A stretch of 36,239 nt of DNA from Streptomyces longispororuber (GTDB lineage Bacteria > Actinomycetota > Actinomycetes > Streptomycetales > Streptomycetaceae). The position numbers were made by a program, and so were the translations under genes. The stretch spans positions 1 through 36,239 of the forward strand of contig NZ_BNBT01000085.1 of NCBI RefSeq assembly GCF_014656095.1, in the 5' to 3' direction. The notes under the pieces were generated by a model. It was not told where the DNA came from. It was given only the letters and a program-made list of their open reading frames with translations, and searched no databases. The number at the start of each line of letters is the position of its first letter. The first letter of the stretch is position 1. Positions 24,526 through 31,786 of the stretch are shown here, piece after piece.

Positions 24526-24554
24526 TTCTTAGCTGGCGCAAAAATCTGGGGCAA
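24526..24554 (-). promoter_or_regulatory. Transglycosylase promoter
   Basis: On the minus strand, TTGCCC (24554-24549) and TAAGAA (24531-24526) are separated by exactly 17 bp, a good housekeeping-type promoter. The predicted start is near 24519, giving a leader of about 100 bases. Confidence 0.55.
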
Positions 24555-24710
24555 CGGTGTGACGTACGATCCGCGATAGTGGATCAGGGGGTGCGGCCCC
24601 GCCCCCGACACCCCGCTTTAGCCTCCCTTTACTGCTCACTGCCGCCCACTAACGAGCTTCGTACGTGATGTGCGCCCTATGCGCGGGCTCACATCGGTCG
24701 TGTAACAGTC

Positions 24711-25791
24711 TCACCGGCAGTTGCTGGAGCAATGCTCACCGTGAGCAAACTCCTCCGGCAGGAGGAGATGGGCGTCGCCGAACTCGTGCCACAGGTAGAG
24801 ACGGCGTACCGCCTCGGCATAACCCCGCTCCACCGCCGCCCGCCCCGCGACCGCCGCCGGCATCAGCAGGTGCGAGGCCCCCGGCTCGTGCAACCCGGTG
24901 AGCAGGCCGTCCACCACCCGCACCCCCCGCTCCGGCGTCACCACGAGCCCCGTGCGCCCGGCCGCCGCCCGCACCAGCCCGTCCGGCCCGGCCGCCGACT
25001 CCACGGCCCGTACGGCCGTCGTCCCCACGGCGACCACCCGGCCCCCGCCCGCCCGGGCGGCGTTGATCAGCCGGGCCGACGCCTCCGGCACCGCGAAGCG
25101 CTCCGGGTACGGCGGCTCGTGCGCCTCCGGCGAGGCCACCCCCGTGTCGAGGCGCACCGGCGCGAACTGCACGCCCCGGCTCACGAGCCGCGTCACCAGG
25201 CGCGCGGTGAACGGACGCGCCGCGCTCGGCATCTCCGCGCTGCCCCCGCCGTCGGCGGACGGCAGCGCGAACACCGTCTGGTACACGGGCAGCGGCTGGT
25301 CCCGCTCTGTGTAGGAGTACCGGATCGGGCGCCCGTGGCGGCGCAGGAAGGTCGGCGCGTCCACCGGCACCCGCGCCCACCACAGCCGGGCGCCGTCCGC
25401 GCCCAGCGGCTCCTCGCACACCAGGCGCACATCCCCCGGCAGCTCGACCACCGCCCCCGGCGGTCCGCCCGCACGCGCGCGTGGTCCCCTTCCCGTCCGG
25501 CTCCCGCAGCTCCACGGCCCACCGCCCGTCCGGCCCGAGCGTCGAGAAGTGCACCACCACGCGCGCGTGCCCCAGCCGTCCGTCCACCGCCGCGGGCAGC
25601 GTGGGCGAGGTGTTCACCACCAGCAGGTCACCGGCGCGCAGCAGCTCCGACAGCTCCGTGAACGCGTGGTGCGCGACCTCGGTGCCGTACGAGACCAGCA
25701 GCCGTACGGAGTCCCGGCGCAGCCCGCGCCGCCGCTGCTCCACGGGCAGCGCCGCGTGCAGGCCCTCCGGCACCCGCACCGCCACGGTCAT
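24711..25791 (-). pseudogene. queA: QueA-like S-adenosylmethionine:tRNA ribosyltransferase-isomerase, frameshifted
   Basis: QueA transfers a ribosyl group from SAM to preQ1-tRNA in queuosine synthesis. The N-terminal part reads from ATG 25791 (MTVAVRVPEGL, then GDLLVVNTSPTLPAAV) to about 25482. The family sequence then continues in another frame (AGGPPGAVVELPGDVRL, RYSYTERDQPLPVYQTVFA, VGTTAVRAVES, GASHLLMP) to the stop at 24711. The switch falls in a CG-dinucleotide run (25474-25481). Adding one CG pair would restore the reading TRARAGG. The total length of 1081 bases is not a multiple of 3. It may be a real mutation or a sequencing error. The start overlaps the SDR stop as ATGA. Confidence 0.82.
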
Positions 25792-26252
25792 GACGCCACC
25801 AGCAGCGACGCGGCCGCGTGGCGCCCGCTCGCCGGCCGCTCGTCGAGCAGCCGCAGGAACGCCGGCACGACCGTCTCCGGCAGCGGCCGCCCCGTGTCGT
25901 CGTCGGTGGGCACCGCCGCCTGGTACAGGTCCGTCCGCATGTCCCCGGGGTCCACGGCCCACACCCGCAGCCCCGGCTCCTCCTCGGCGAGCACCGCCGT
26001 GAGCTGGTCCAGCGCGGCCTTCGACGCCCCGTACCCGCCCCACGTCGCGTACGCCTCCGCCGCCGCGTCGGAGCTCACGTTGACCACCGCGCCGCCCGCG
26101 CGCGAGGCCCGCAGCAGCGGCAGCGCCTCCTGCACCAGCCCGAGCGGGGCCACCACGTTCGTCTCGAGGGCCTGCCGCAAGCCGTCCAGCGCCTGCGCGT
26201 CCAGGCGCACCAGCGGCTCCGCGCCGAGCGCGCTCGCGTTGTTCGGTGCCAT
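25788..26252 (-). pseudogene. Short-chain dehydrogenase lacking its N-terminal Rossmann half
   Basis: From ATG 26252 (154 codons) the sequence begins right at the NNAS motif and continues with the SDR C-terminal half: catalytic Ser (NVSSD, 60-61), YGASK (Y74, K78) and WAVDPGDMRTD. The usual first 75-90 residues, with the TGxxxGxG cofactor site, are missing. The 300 bases upstream do not encode them in any frame. Without that site NADPH binding is impossible, so the gene looks dead. A frame reaching to 26369 adds only Arg/Gly-rich sequence. The stop overlaps the queA-like start. Confidence 0.72.
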
Positions 26253-26555
26253 CTCCCTGTTCCACCGACCGAGCCCCCTGGCGCATTCCGCCGGTGGCCC
26301 GCCGGACCGTCGGTGCGCCCGTCCGTCCCACCGGGGCGCCCGGCCGCCCCCGGCGCCCGGTGGCTCCACGCTAGGAACGCCTCCCGCCCCGGCGCCTCGG
26401 ACGCCGGGCGCAGCACGGCAGGTCCCTTCGTCCTACGGCGCCGGGCGGCCCCCGGGGCCCGTGATGCGAGGCCCTTCGACCTAGGCCCTGCGCCCTAGCT
26501 CCCGGCGGCCACAGGTCGGATACGCGCTGTCACACCCCGCCGGTACGGTGGCGTC
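26253..26555. other. Gap between the broken SDR gene and the sensor kinase
   Basis: No gene is visible. It contains the likely deletion scar of the SDR gene and the kinase promoter. A direct repeat CCCTTCG(T/A)CCTA occurs at 26424-26435 and 26473-26484, 49 bp apart, with a further CCCTAG at 26493. These could be binding sites for the response regulator encoded downstream, but that is speculative. Confidence 0.4.
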
Positions 26556-27701
26556 ATGAGTCAAGGTCCCCGGTCCGGGCTGTACGCGGTGAGCTCGGCG
26601 CTGCTCGCCATGAGCAGCCAGCTCGAGGTGCGCGACGTCCTCAAGACGATCGTCGCCTCCGCCCGCGAGCTGCTCGACGCGGAGTACGCGGCCCTGGGGG
26701 TCCCCGACGACCACGGCGGCTTCGCCCAGTTCGTCGTCGACGGCGTCAGCGACGAGCAGTGGAAGGCCATCGGCCCGCTGCCGCGCCAGCACGGCATCCT
26801 CGCCGCCATGCTCCAGAAGGCCGAGCCCGAGCGGCTCGCCGACGTCCGCGAGGACCCCCGCTTCGAGGGCTGGCCGGCCGCCCACCCGGACATGTCCGAC
26901 TTCCTCGGCCTGCCCATCCGGTACGGCGACGAGACGCTCGGCGCCCTGTTCCTGGCGAACAAGAACTGCGCCAAGCCCGAAGGCGGCTGCGGCTTCGACG
27001 AGGACGACGAGGAACTGCTGTCGATCCTCGCCCAGCACGCGGCCATCGCCCTGACCAACGCCCGCCTGTACGAGCGCAGCCGCGAGCTGACCATCGCCGA
27101 GGAGCGCTCCCGCCTCGCCCACGAGCTGCACGACGCCGTCAGCCAGAAGCTGTTCTCGCTGCGCCTGACCGCCCAGGCCGCCACCGCCCTGGTCGACCGC
27201 GACCCGGCCCGCGCCAAGGGCGAGCTCCAGCAGGTCGCCGCCCTCGCCGCCGAGGCGGCCGACGAGCTCCGCGCGGCGGTGGTGGAGCTGCGCCCCGCCG
27301 CCCTGGACGAGGACGGCCTCGTCGCGACCCTGCGTACACACATCCAGGTCCTGGACCGGGCCCACTCCGCGCGGGTCACCTTCGAGAGCGCCGGCGTGCG
27401 CGCCCTGCCCGCCGCCCAGGAGGAGGCCATGCTGCGCGTCGCCCAGGAGGCCCTGCACAACGCCCTGCGGCACGCCGCGGCCGACCACGTCGCGGTCACC
27501 CTGGAGCGGAGCGGCCCTGGAGCGGTGCTGCGGGTCACGGACGACGGCCGGGGATTCGACCCGCGCGCGACGCGCCGCGCCGGAAGGCACTTGGGCCTGG
27601 TCTCCATGCGGGACCGGGCCGGCGGGGTCGGCGGACGGCTGACCGTGACATCACAGCCCGGCAAGGGCACGACGATCGAGATGGAGGTTCCCGGTGGCTG
27701 A
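26556..27701 (+). CDS. GAF-domain sensor histidine kinase (NarL/DesK class)
   Basis: This 381-residue soluble kinase has a GAF sensor domain (about 25-170, containing PIRYGDETLGALFLANK), a HisKA_3 dimerisation domain with phospho-acceptor H192 (ERSRLAHELHDAVSQ), and a HATPase domain (QEALHNALRHA N-box, VTDDGRGFD, HLGLVSMRDRA). There are no membrane spans, so it senses a cytosolic cue. GAF ligands in relatives include haem, NO, O2 or cyclic nucleotides; none can be assigned here. It overlaps the response regulator gene by 8 bases, and the two clearly form a two-component system. Confidence 0.93.
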   Translation: MSQGPRSGLYAVSSALLAMSSQLEVRDVLKTIVASARELLDAEYAALGVPDDHGGFAQFVVDGVSDEQWKAIGPLPRQHGILAAMLQKAEPERLADVREDPRFEGWPAAHPDMSDFLGLPIRYGDETLGALFLANKNCAKPEGGCGFDEDDEELLSILAQHAAIALTNARLYERSRELTIAEERSRLAHELHDAVSQKLFSLRLTAQAATALVDRDPARAKGELQQVAALAAEAADELRAAVVELRPAALDEDGLVATLRTHIQVLDRAHSARVTFESAGVRALPAAQEEAMLRVAQEALHNALRHAAADHVAVTLERSGPGAVLRVTDDGRGFDPRATRRAGRHLGLVSMRDRAGGVGGRLTVTSQPGKGTTIEMEVPGG

Positions 27702-28362
27702 GAACGAAGCTGCGGCCCCGGTCCCAGGGCGGATCCGGGTACTCCTGGTCGACGACCACCAGGTGGTGCGCCGCGGCCTGCGCACGTTCCTGGAGGTCCA
27801 GGACGACATCGAGGTCGTCGGCGAGGCGTCGGACGGCGCCGAGGGCGTGGCGTACGCCGAGGAGCTGAAGCCGGACGTCGTCCTGATGGACGTCAAGATG
27901 CCCGGCATGGACGGCGTCGAGGCGCTGCGGAAGCTGCGGGAGCTGGCCAACCCCGCGCGCGTGCTCATCGTCACCAGCTTCACCGAGCAGCGCACGGTCG
28001 TGCCCGCCCTGCGCGCGGGCGCCGCGGGGTACGTCTATAAGGACGTCGACCCCGACGCCCTCGCCGGCGCCATCCGTTCCGTGCACGCCGGGCACGTCCT
28101 GCTCCAGCCGGAGGTGGCGGGCGCCCTCCTGTCCCAGGAGGAGGCCAACGGCACGCACGGCAGGGGCAGCTCGCTCACCGAGCGGGAGCGCGAGGTGCTC
28201 GGCCTGATAGCGGACGGCCGCTCCAACCGCGAGATCGCCCGCGCCCTCGTCCTCTCCGAGAAGACCGTCAAGACCCACGTGTCGAACATCCTCATGAAGC
28301 TCGACCTGGCCGACCGCACCCAGGCGGCGCTCTGGGCCGTACGCCACGGCGTGACGGGCTGA
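27694..28362 (+). CDS. NarL/LuxR-type response regulator
   Basis: This is a 222-residue regulator. The receiver domain has D20, D21 and the phospho-acceptor D66 (VLMDVKMPGMDG), a Ser/Thr switch in VTSF, and the conserved Lys in YVYKD. The C-terminal LuxR helix-turn-helix is about 150-215 (LTEREREVLGLIADG, NREIARAL, KTVKTHVSNIL). GTG 27694 has GGAGG 6 bases upstream, inside the kinase gene. Targets are unknown. The chaplin genes directly downstream and the kinase promoter itself are the first candidates. A perfect terminator follows. Confidence 0.94.
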   Translation: MAENEAAAPVPGRIRVLLVDDHQVVRRGLRTFLEVQDDIEVVGEASDGAEGVAYAEELKPDVVLMDVKMPGMDGVEALRKLRELANPARVLIVTSFTEQRTVVPALRAGAAGYVYKDVDPDALAGAIRSVHAGHVLLQPEVAGALLSQEEANGTHGRGSSLTEREREVLGLIADGRSNREIARALVLSEKTVKTHVSNILMKLDLADRTQAALWAVRHGVTG

Positions 28363-28365
28363 CCC

Positions 28366-28395
28366 GACCGCCCCGGCGCGCACGCCGGGGCGGTC
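28366..28395 (+). terminator. Terminator after the response regulator
   Basis: There is a perfect 13-bp stem (28366-28378 with 28383-28395) and a CGCA loop, 3 bases after the stop. It separates the two-component operon from the chaplin genes. Confidence 0.85.
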
Positions 28396-28536
28396 AGTAC
28401 GGGCCGTCGCCTTCCGGGCTGAGATTCATACCGTCGTGTGGATGTCCCCCAAATGGCGCATCCCCCGATCACACCGGCCGTTCTCCAGTGCGTGCTGCGG
28501 CGAGGCGCCGCGGCTTCCGCTAGGAGGGTTTCAGCA

Positions 28537-28782
28537 GTGAAGAACATGAAGAAGGTCGCGGCCGTCACGATGGTGGCCGGCGGACTGCTCGCCGCCGGCG
28601 CCGGTGTCGCCTCCGCCCACGGCGGCGCGCACGCCGACGGCCTCGCCAAGAACTCGCCGGGCATCCTCTCCGGCAACGTGACCCAGGCCCCCGTCCACGT
28701 GCCCGTGAACTTCTGCGGCAACACCATCACCGTTGTCGGCGCCCTGAACCCCACCTTCGGGAACGTCTGCGAGAACGTCTGA
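28537..28782 (+). CDS. Short chaplin with two cysteines (ChpH-like)
   Basis: This is an 81-residue secreted hydrophobic surface protein. Chaplins assemble into amyloid fibrils that coat aerial hyphae and spores and lower surface tension. It has a signal peptide of about 27 residues (cleavage after VASA) and then one chaplin domain with C60 and C78 spaced by 18, as in ChpH. The domain contains NSPGILSGN, HVPVN and GNTITVVGALNPTFGN. There is no LPxTG, so it is a short, non-anchored chaplin. GTG 28537 follows AGGAGG by 9 bases; ATG 28546 is the alternative. I do not see a clear BldN-type promoter. Confidence 0.93.
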   Translation: MKNMKKVAAVTMVAGGLLAAGAGVASAHGGAHADGLAKNSPGILSGNVTQAPVHVPVNFCGNTITVVGALNPTFGNVCENV

Positions 28783-28787
28783 CGGCC

Positions 28788-28820
28788 GTCGCGCGGCTCG
28801 CCCCCCGTCAGCCGCGCGAC
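28788..28820 (+). terminator. Hairpin 1 between the chaplin genes
   Basis: There is a perfect 11-bp stem (GTCGCGCGGCT with its complement) and an 11-nt loop, 6 bases after the first chaplin stop. Confidence 0.65.
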
Positions 28821-28834
28821 GTCCCGCTCCGCAC

Positions 28835-28860
28835 CGCCCCGGGCCCCGCGGCCCGGGGCG
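28835..28860 (+). terminator. Hairpin 2 between the chaplin genes
   Basis: There is a perfect 11-bp stem (CGCCCCGGGCC with its complement) and a CCGC loop. Two strong hairpins in a row suggest that the second chaplin has its own promoter or receives only partial read-through. Confidence 0.65.
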
Positions 28861-28897
28861 CCTCGCCCCACCAGCGCCAGCAGAAGGAACACACCCC

Positions 28898-29134
28898 ATG
28901 AGCATCGCCAAGAAGGCCGCCCTGGCCGTAGCCGTCGCAGGCCTCGCCGTCGGCGCCTCCGCCACAGCGGCCTTGGCCGCCGACGCCGACGGCAGGGCCA
29001 CGAACTCCCCGGGCATCGCCTCCGGCAACATCCTCCAGGTCCCCGCCGACGTCCCGGTGAACGTCACGGGCCTCAGCGCGAACGTGGTCGGCGCCCACAA
29101 CCCGGCCGTCGCCGAGCGGACGGTGAACCACTGA
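28898..29134 (+). CDS. Cysteine-free short chaplin, divergent (ChpE-like)
   Basis: This is a 78-residue secreted protein with a signal peptide of about 27 residues (cleavage after AALA). The chaplin-type mature region has TNSPGIASGN, DVPVNVTG and SANVVGAHNPA. It has no cysteine, the hallmark of ChpE in S. coelicolor. The end deviates from the usual NPAFGN pattern: NPAVAERTVNH. AAGGAAC lies 9-10 bases before the ATG. It is probably a surface amyloid component with a different assembly behaviour from the two-cysteine type. Calling it ChpE rests on memory, not alignment. Confidence 0.88.
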   Translation: MSIAKKAALAVAVAGLAVGASATAALAADADGRATNSPGIASGNILQVPADVPVNVTGLSANVVGAHNPAVAERTVNH

Positions 29135-29186
29135 CCCGTGACACCACGGGCACAGGACCCCGCGACCCCACCGGTCCGCGGGGTCC
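29135..29186 (+). terminator. Double hairpin after the second chaplin
   Basis: A 6-bp hairpin (CCCGTG/CACGGG, 29135-29150) is followed by a 10-bp one (GGACCCCGCG/CGCGGGGTCC, 29155-29186, 12-nt loop), just past the stop. Confidence 0.65.
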
Positions 29187-29230
29187 CGCACGTCCCGGCC
29201 CCCGCCTCCACGCACGGACGAGCAGCAGGT

Positions 29231-29326
29231 CGGCCCCCGGAGCGTAAAGCCGAGCCCGACGGCGGCCCCCGGAGCGTGCAGCCAGGCCCGACGGCAGCCC
29301 TCGGAGCGCAAGGCCAGGCCACAACG
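29231..29326. repeat. Three 32-bp tandem repeats
   Basis: Units start at 29231, 29263 and 29295 in exact 32-bp register. Each begins CGGCCCCCGGAGCG or a close variant and contains a GCC(G/A)GGCCC-type end. The period is not a multiple of three, so it is unlikely to be coding. It lies between the chaplin terminator and the end of the convergent hypothetical gene. Confidence 0.7.
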
Positions 29327-29368
29327 GCGCCCCCCGCCCACCGGCGCACCCAGCAGCAGCCGCGCCCC

Positions 29369-30172
29369 CTACCCCCGCCCTCCCTCAAGCACCTCGACGT
29401 ACGAGTTGTACGCGGCCACCTGCGCCCGCCGAGCCGTCCGCTCCACCGGCCGCAGCGCCTGGGCCCGCGCCGCCATCTCCCCGGCGCTCACCGCCCCGCC
29501 GTGCCCGTGGTCGTACGCCATCGACACCAGCAGCCCCACGCGCTGCGCCAGCTCCAGGACCCGCACCGCGCGCGCCGGGTACCCCGGCGCGAGCAGCTCG
29601 CGCCCCCGCTCGGCCCGCGCCCGGTAGGCGTCGAGCGCCGCCTCCGCGACCGGCCCCGAGGCCGCCACGTCGAGCCGCGACAGGACCCGCGTGGCCTCCC
29701 GCATCGCCTCCGCGAGCTCCCGCTCCGCCTCGCCCAGCGACGGCACGTCCGCGGGCGGCGCCTCCCGTACGGGAAGGCAGTGCCACACCACCTCCACATG
29801 GACGTCCGCGGCGTCCGCCGGGCCGTCGGGGCCCGCCTCGTACACCTCCGGCACGAGCCCGTACGCCGCCCCGGAGGCGACCACGGCCTCCTCGGCCTCC
29901 AGCGCGCGCTCATTGAAGGCGGGCGGCCCGCTCAGCCCCAGCGGGTGCCCCGGCACGGGCAGCGCCACCCGCAGCCCCCTCACCCCGAGGGCCCGCAACC
30001 GCCCGAGCGCGAGCGACAGACCGACGGGCCCCGCCTCCCCGGGCAGCCCCTCGACCCGGTGCACCGCGTCCTCCCCGACGATGGCGTGCACCGCGTCGTC
30101 GGGCGAGACAAGTCCGGCCAAAAGGGCGTTTCCCCAGGCGGCCAAGCGTCCTGAGCGTGGTTCCGAGAGCAT
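29369..30172 (-). CDS. Conserved hypothetical protein (Streptomyces type)
   Basis: This 267-residue soluble protein has no recognised catalytic motif, signal peptide or membrane span. The first 140 residues look like an alpha/beta domain (alternating hydrophobic strands such as GVRGLRVALPVPG and ADVHVEVVWHCLP). The last 120 residues are Ala/Arg/Glu-rich helices (AERELAEAMREATRVL and VRVLELAQRVGLLV). Codon bias is fully typical and the frame is long, so it is surely a gene. The ribosome binding site before ATG 30172 is weak. It is divergent from the ABC ATPase across 129 bases. I do not recognise the family. Confidence 0.8.
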   Translation of the reverse strand: MLSEPRSGRLAAWGNALLAGLVSPDDAVHAIVGEDAVHRVEGLPGEAGPVGLSLALGRLRALGVRGLRVALPVPGHPLGLSGPPAFNERALEAEEAVVASGAAYGLVPEVYEAGPDGPADAADVHVEVVWHCLPVREAPPADVPSLGEAERELAEAMREATRVLSRLDVAASGPVAEAALDAYRARAERGRELLAPGYPARAVRVLELAQRVGLLVSMAYDHGHGGAVSAGEMAARAQALRPVERTARRAQVAAYNSYVEVLEGGRG

Positions 30173-30301
30173 GGACCCAGCCTAAGGACCGGCCTCGGCA
30201 CGGGAACGCCCGGCCGGTGGCGTAGGTTTTATCCGGGGGCGCGTCCACCCTGACCAAGGACGCACGCGACAGCCGAGACTGCAATGGGAGAGACCGCGCT
30301 C

Positions 30302-31093
30302 ATGAGCGAAGTACTGGAGCTTGAGGACGTATCCGTGGTCCGCGGGGGCCGGGCTCTGGTGGACCAGGTCTCCTGGTCGGTCAAGGAGGGGGAGCGCTGG
30401 GTCATCCTCGGCCCGAACGGCGCCGGCAAGACCACCCTCCTCAACGTCGCGTCCAGCTACCTCTTCCCCAGCAAGGGCACCGCCACCATCCTCGGCGAAC
30501 GCCTCGGCAAGGTCGACGTGTTCGAGCTGCGCCCCCGCATCGGCATGGCGGGCATGGCCATGGCCGACAAGCTCCCCAAGGCCCAGACCGTCCTGCAGAC
30601 CGTCCTCACGGCCGCGTACGGCATGACGGCGGGCTGGCGCGAGGACTACGAGGACATCGACGAGCAGCGCGCCCGCGCCTTCCTCGACCGCCTCGGCATG
30701 AGCGACTACCTGGACCGCAAGTTCGGCACGCTGTCCGAGGGCGAGCGCAAGCGCACCCTCATCGCCCGCGCCCTGATGACCGACCCCGAGCTGCTGCTCC
30801 TCGACGAGCCCGCCGCCGGGCTCGACCTCGGCGGCCGCGAGGACCTCGTGCGCCGCCTCGGCCGCCTCGCGCGCGACCCCATCGCCCCCTCGATGCTCAT
30901 GGTCACGCACCACGTCGAGGAGATCGCCCCCGGCTTCACCCACGTACTGATGATCCGTCAGGGCAAGGTCCTCGCCGCCGGCCCGCTGGAGCTGGAGCTG
31001 ACCTCGCGCAACCTCTCCCTCTGCTTCGGCCTGCCGCTGGTCGTCGAGCAGCGCGGCGACCGCTGGACCGCCCAGGGCCTGCCGCTCGGCTGA
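30302..31093 (+). CDS. Stand-alone ABC ATPase
   Basis: This is a 263-residue ATP-binding subunit: Walker A GPNGAGKT (37-44), signature LSEGE (144-148), Walker B LLLLDE (164-169), and the H-switch in MLMVTHHVEE. It resembles ModF/YlmA-like cytosolic ABC ATPases. No membrane partner is encoded next to it, so it may pair with a distant permease or act on RNA, ribosomes or another target. I chose ATG 30302 (GGGAGAG 8-9 bases upstream). ATG 30284, in the same frame, would add MGETAL and has a poorer ribosome binding site. Confidence 0.9.
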   Translation: MSEVLELEDVSVVRGGRALVDQVSWSVKEGERWVILGPNGAGKTTLLNVASSYLFPSKGTATILGERLGKVDVFELRPRIGMAGMAMADKLPKAQTVLQTVLTAAYGMTAGWREDYEDIDEQRARAFLDRLGMSDYLDRKFGTLSEGERKRTLIARALMTDPELLLLDEPAAGLDLGGREDLVRRLGRLARDPIAPSMLMVTHHVEEIAPGFTHVLMIRQGKVLAAGPLELELTSRNLSLCFGLPLVVEQRGDRWTAQGLPLG

Positions 31094-31139
31094 CCTGACG
31101 CCCTGTCCGTGACCGGAGTCGCGGCCCTACCATGACCAT

Positions 31140-31568
31140 GTGGACATCGACGCATGGGTGTGGTGGCTGGTCGGCGCGGTCGGCCTGGGAATCCCGCTGG
31201 TAATGACCGCGATGCCGGAGTTCGGCATGCTCGCCGTCGGCGCCGTCGCGGCCGCCGTGGTCGCGGCCCTCGGCGGCGGGGTGGCGGCGCAGACGATCGT
31301 CTTCGCCGCCGTCTCCGTCGCCCTGATCGCCGTCGTCCGCCCCATCGCGGCGCGGCACCGCTCCCAGCGCCCCCAACTGGCCAGCGGCGTGGACGCGTTG
31401 AAGGGCAGGTCGGCGGTCGTCCTGGAGCGCGTCGACGCCTCCGGCGGGCGCATCAAGCTCGCCGGGGAGGTGTGGTCGGCGCGCCCGCTCGACTCCGGGC
31501 AGAGCTTCGAGGCCGGCCAGCAGGTGGACGTCGTCGAGATCGACGGAGCGACCGCCGTCGTCATGTGA
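31140..31568 (+). CDS. NfeD-like membrane protein
   Basis: This is a 142-residue protein with three spans (about 6-25, 29-47 and 50-67) and a C-terminal beta-rich OB-fold domain (about 80-142, LKGRSAVVLERVDASGG). It belongs to the short NfeD/YbbK family. NfeD proteins work with SPFH (stomatin/flotillin) proteins in membrane microdomains, and an SPFH gene follows here. Start GTG 31140 has no clear ribosome binding site; a TACCAT box (31128-31133) lies just upstream and would give a nearly leaderless transcript. Confidence 0.88.
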   Translation: MDIDAWVWWLVGAVGLGIPLVMTAMPEFGMLAVGAVAAAVVAALGGGVAAQTIVFAAVSVALIAVVRPIAARHRSQRPQLASGVDALKGRSAVVLERVDASGGRIKLAGEVWSARPLDSGQSFEAGQQVDVVEIDGATAVVM

Positions 31569-31631
31569 CGGCACGGCAGGGCGCGGCAGGTACGGCACAG
31601 CACGGCACGGCAGGCACGACACCGGCCGCCA

Positions 31632-31671
31632 CGCGGCGCCCGGTCGCCGGGCGCCCCGGCCGGGCGCCGCG
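31632..31671 (+). terminator. Alternative hairpins between the nfeD-like and SPFH genes
   Basis: CGCGGCGCCCGG (31632-31643) can pair either with CCGGGCGCC at 31647-31655 (9 bp, 3-nt loop) or with CCGGGCGCCGCG at 31660-31671 (12 bp, 16-nt loop). Either form could terminate or modulate read-through into the SPFH gene. GGCACGGCA direct repeats lie just before it. Confidence 0.5.
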
Positions 31672-31786
31672 CCGCCCCGGGGTGATCCGAACGCCCCACG
31701 GGGCAGGCGGCGTTCTGACAGACTCGCAGCGGATACGTCAAGATCTTCCGGAACCGCCGAAGCACGAAGGGTAGTGGGGAACCGCG

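Noticed and set aside
24416..24710. ydaO-type (c-di-AMP) riboswitch in the transglycosylase leader
   Set aside because: The predicted leader is only about 100 bases and I could not find the conserved core sequences. Only the terminator-like hairpin is supported.
25440..25500. Programmed frameshift in queA
   Set aside because: No slippery heptamer, stimulatory hairpin or internal Shine-Dalgarno arrangement is evident. A lost CG pair explains it more simply.
27139..27339. Small antisense frame inside the sensor kinase
   Set aside because: It is an Arg/Pro/Gly-only shadow of the kinase frame without its own start signal.
29231..29326. CRISPR array
   Set aside because: The repeats are directly adjacent with no spacers, there are only three units, and no cas genes lie nearby. 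The same holds for the other tandem arrays.
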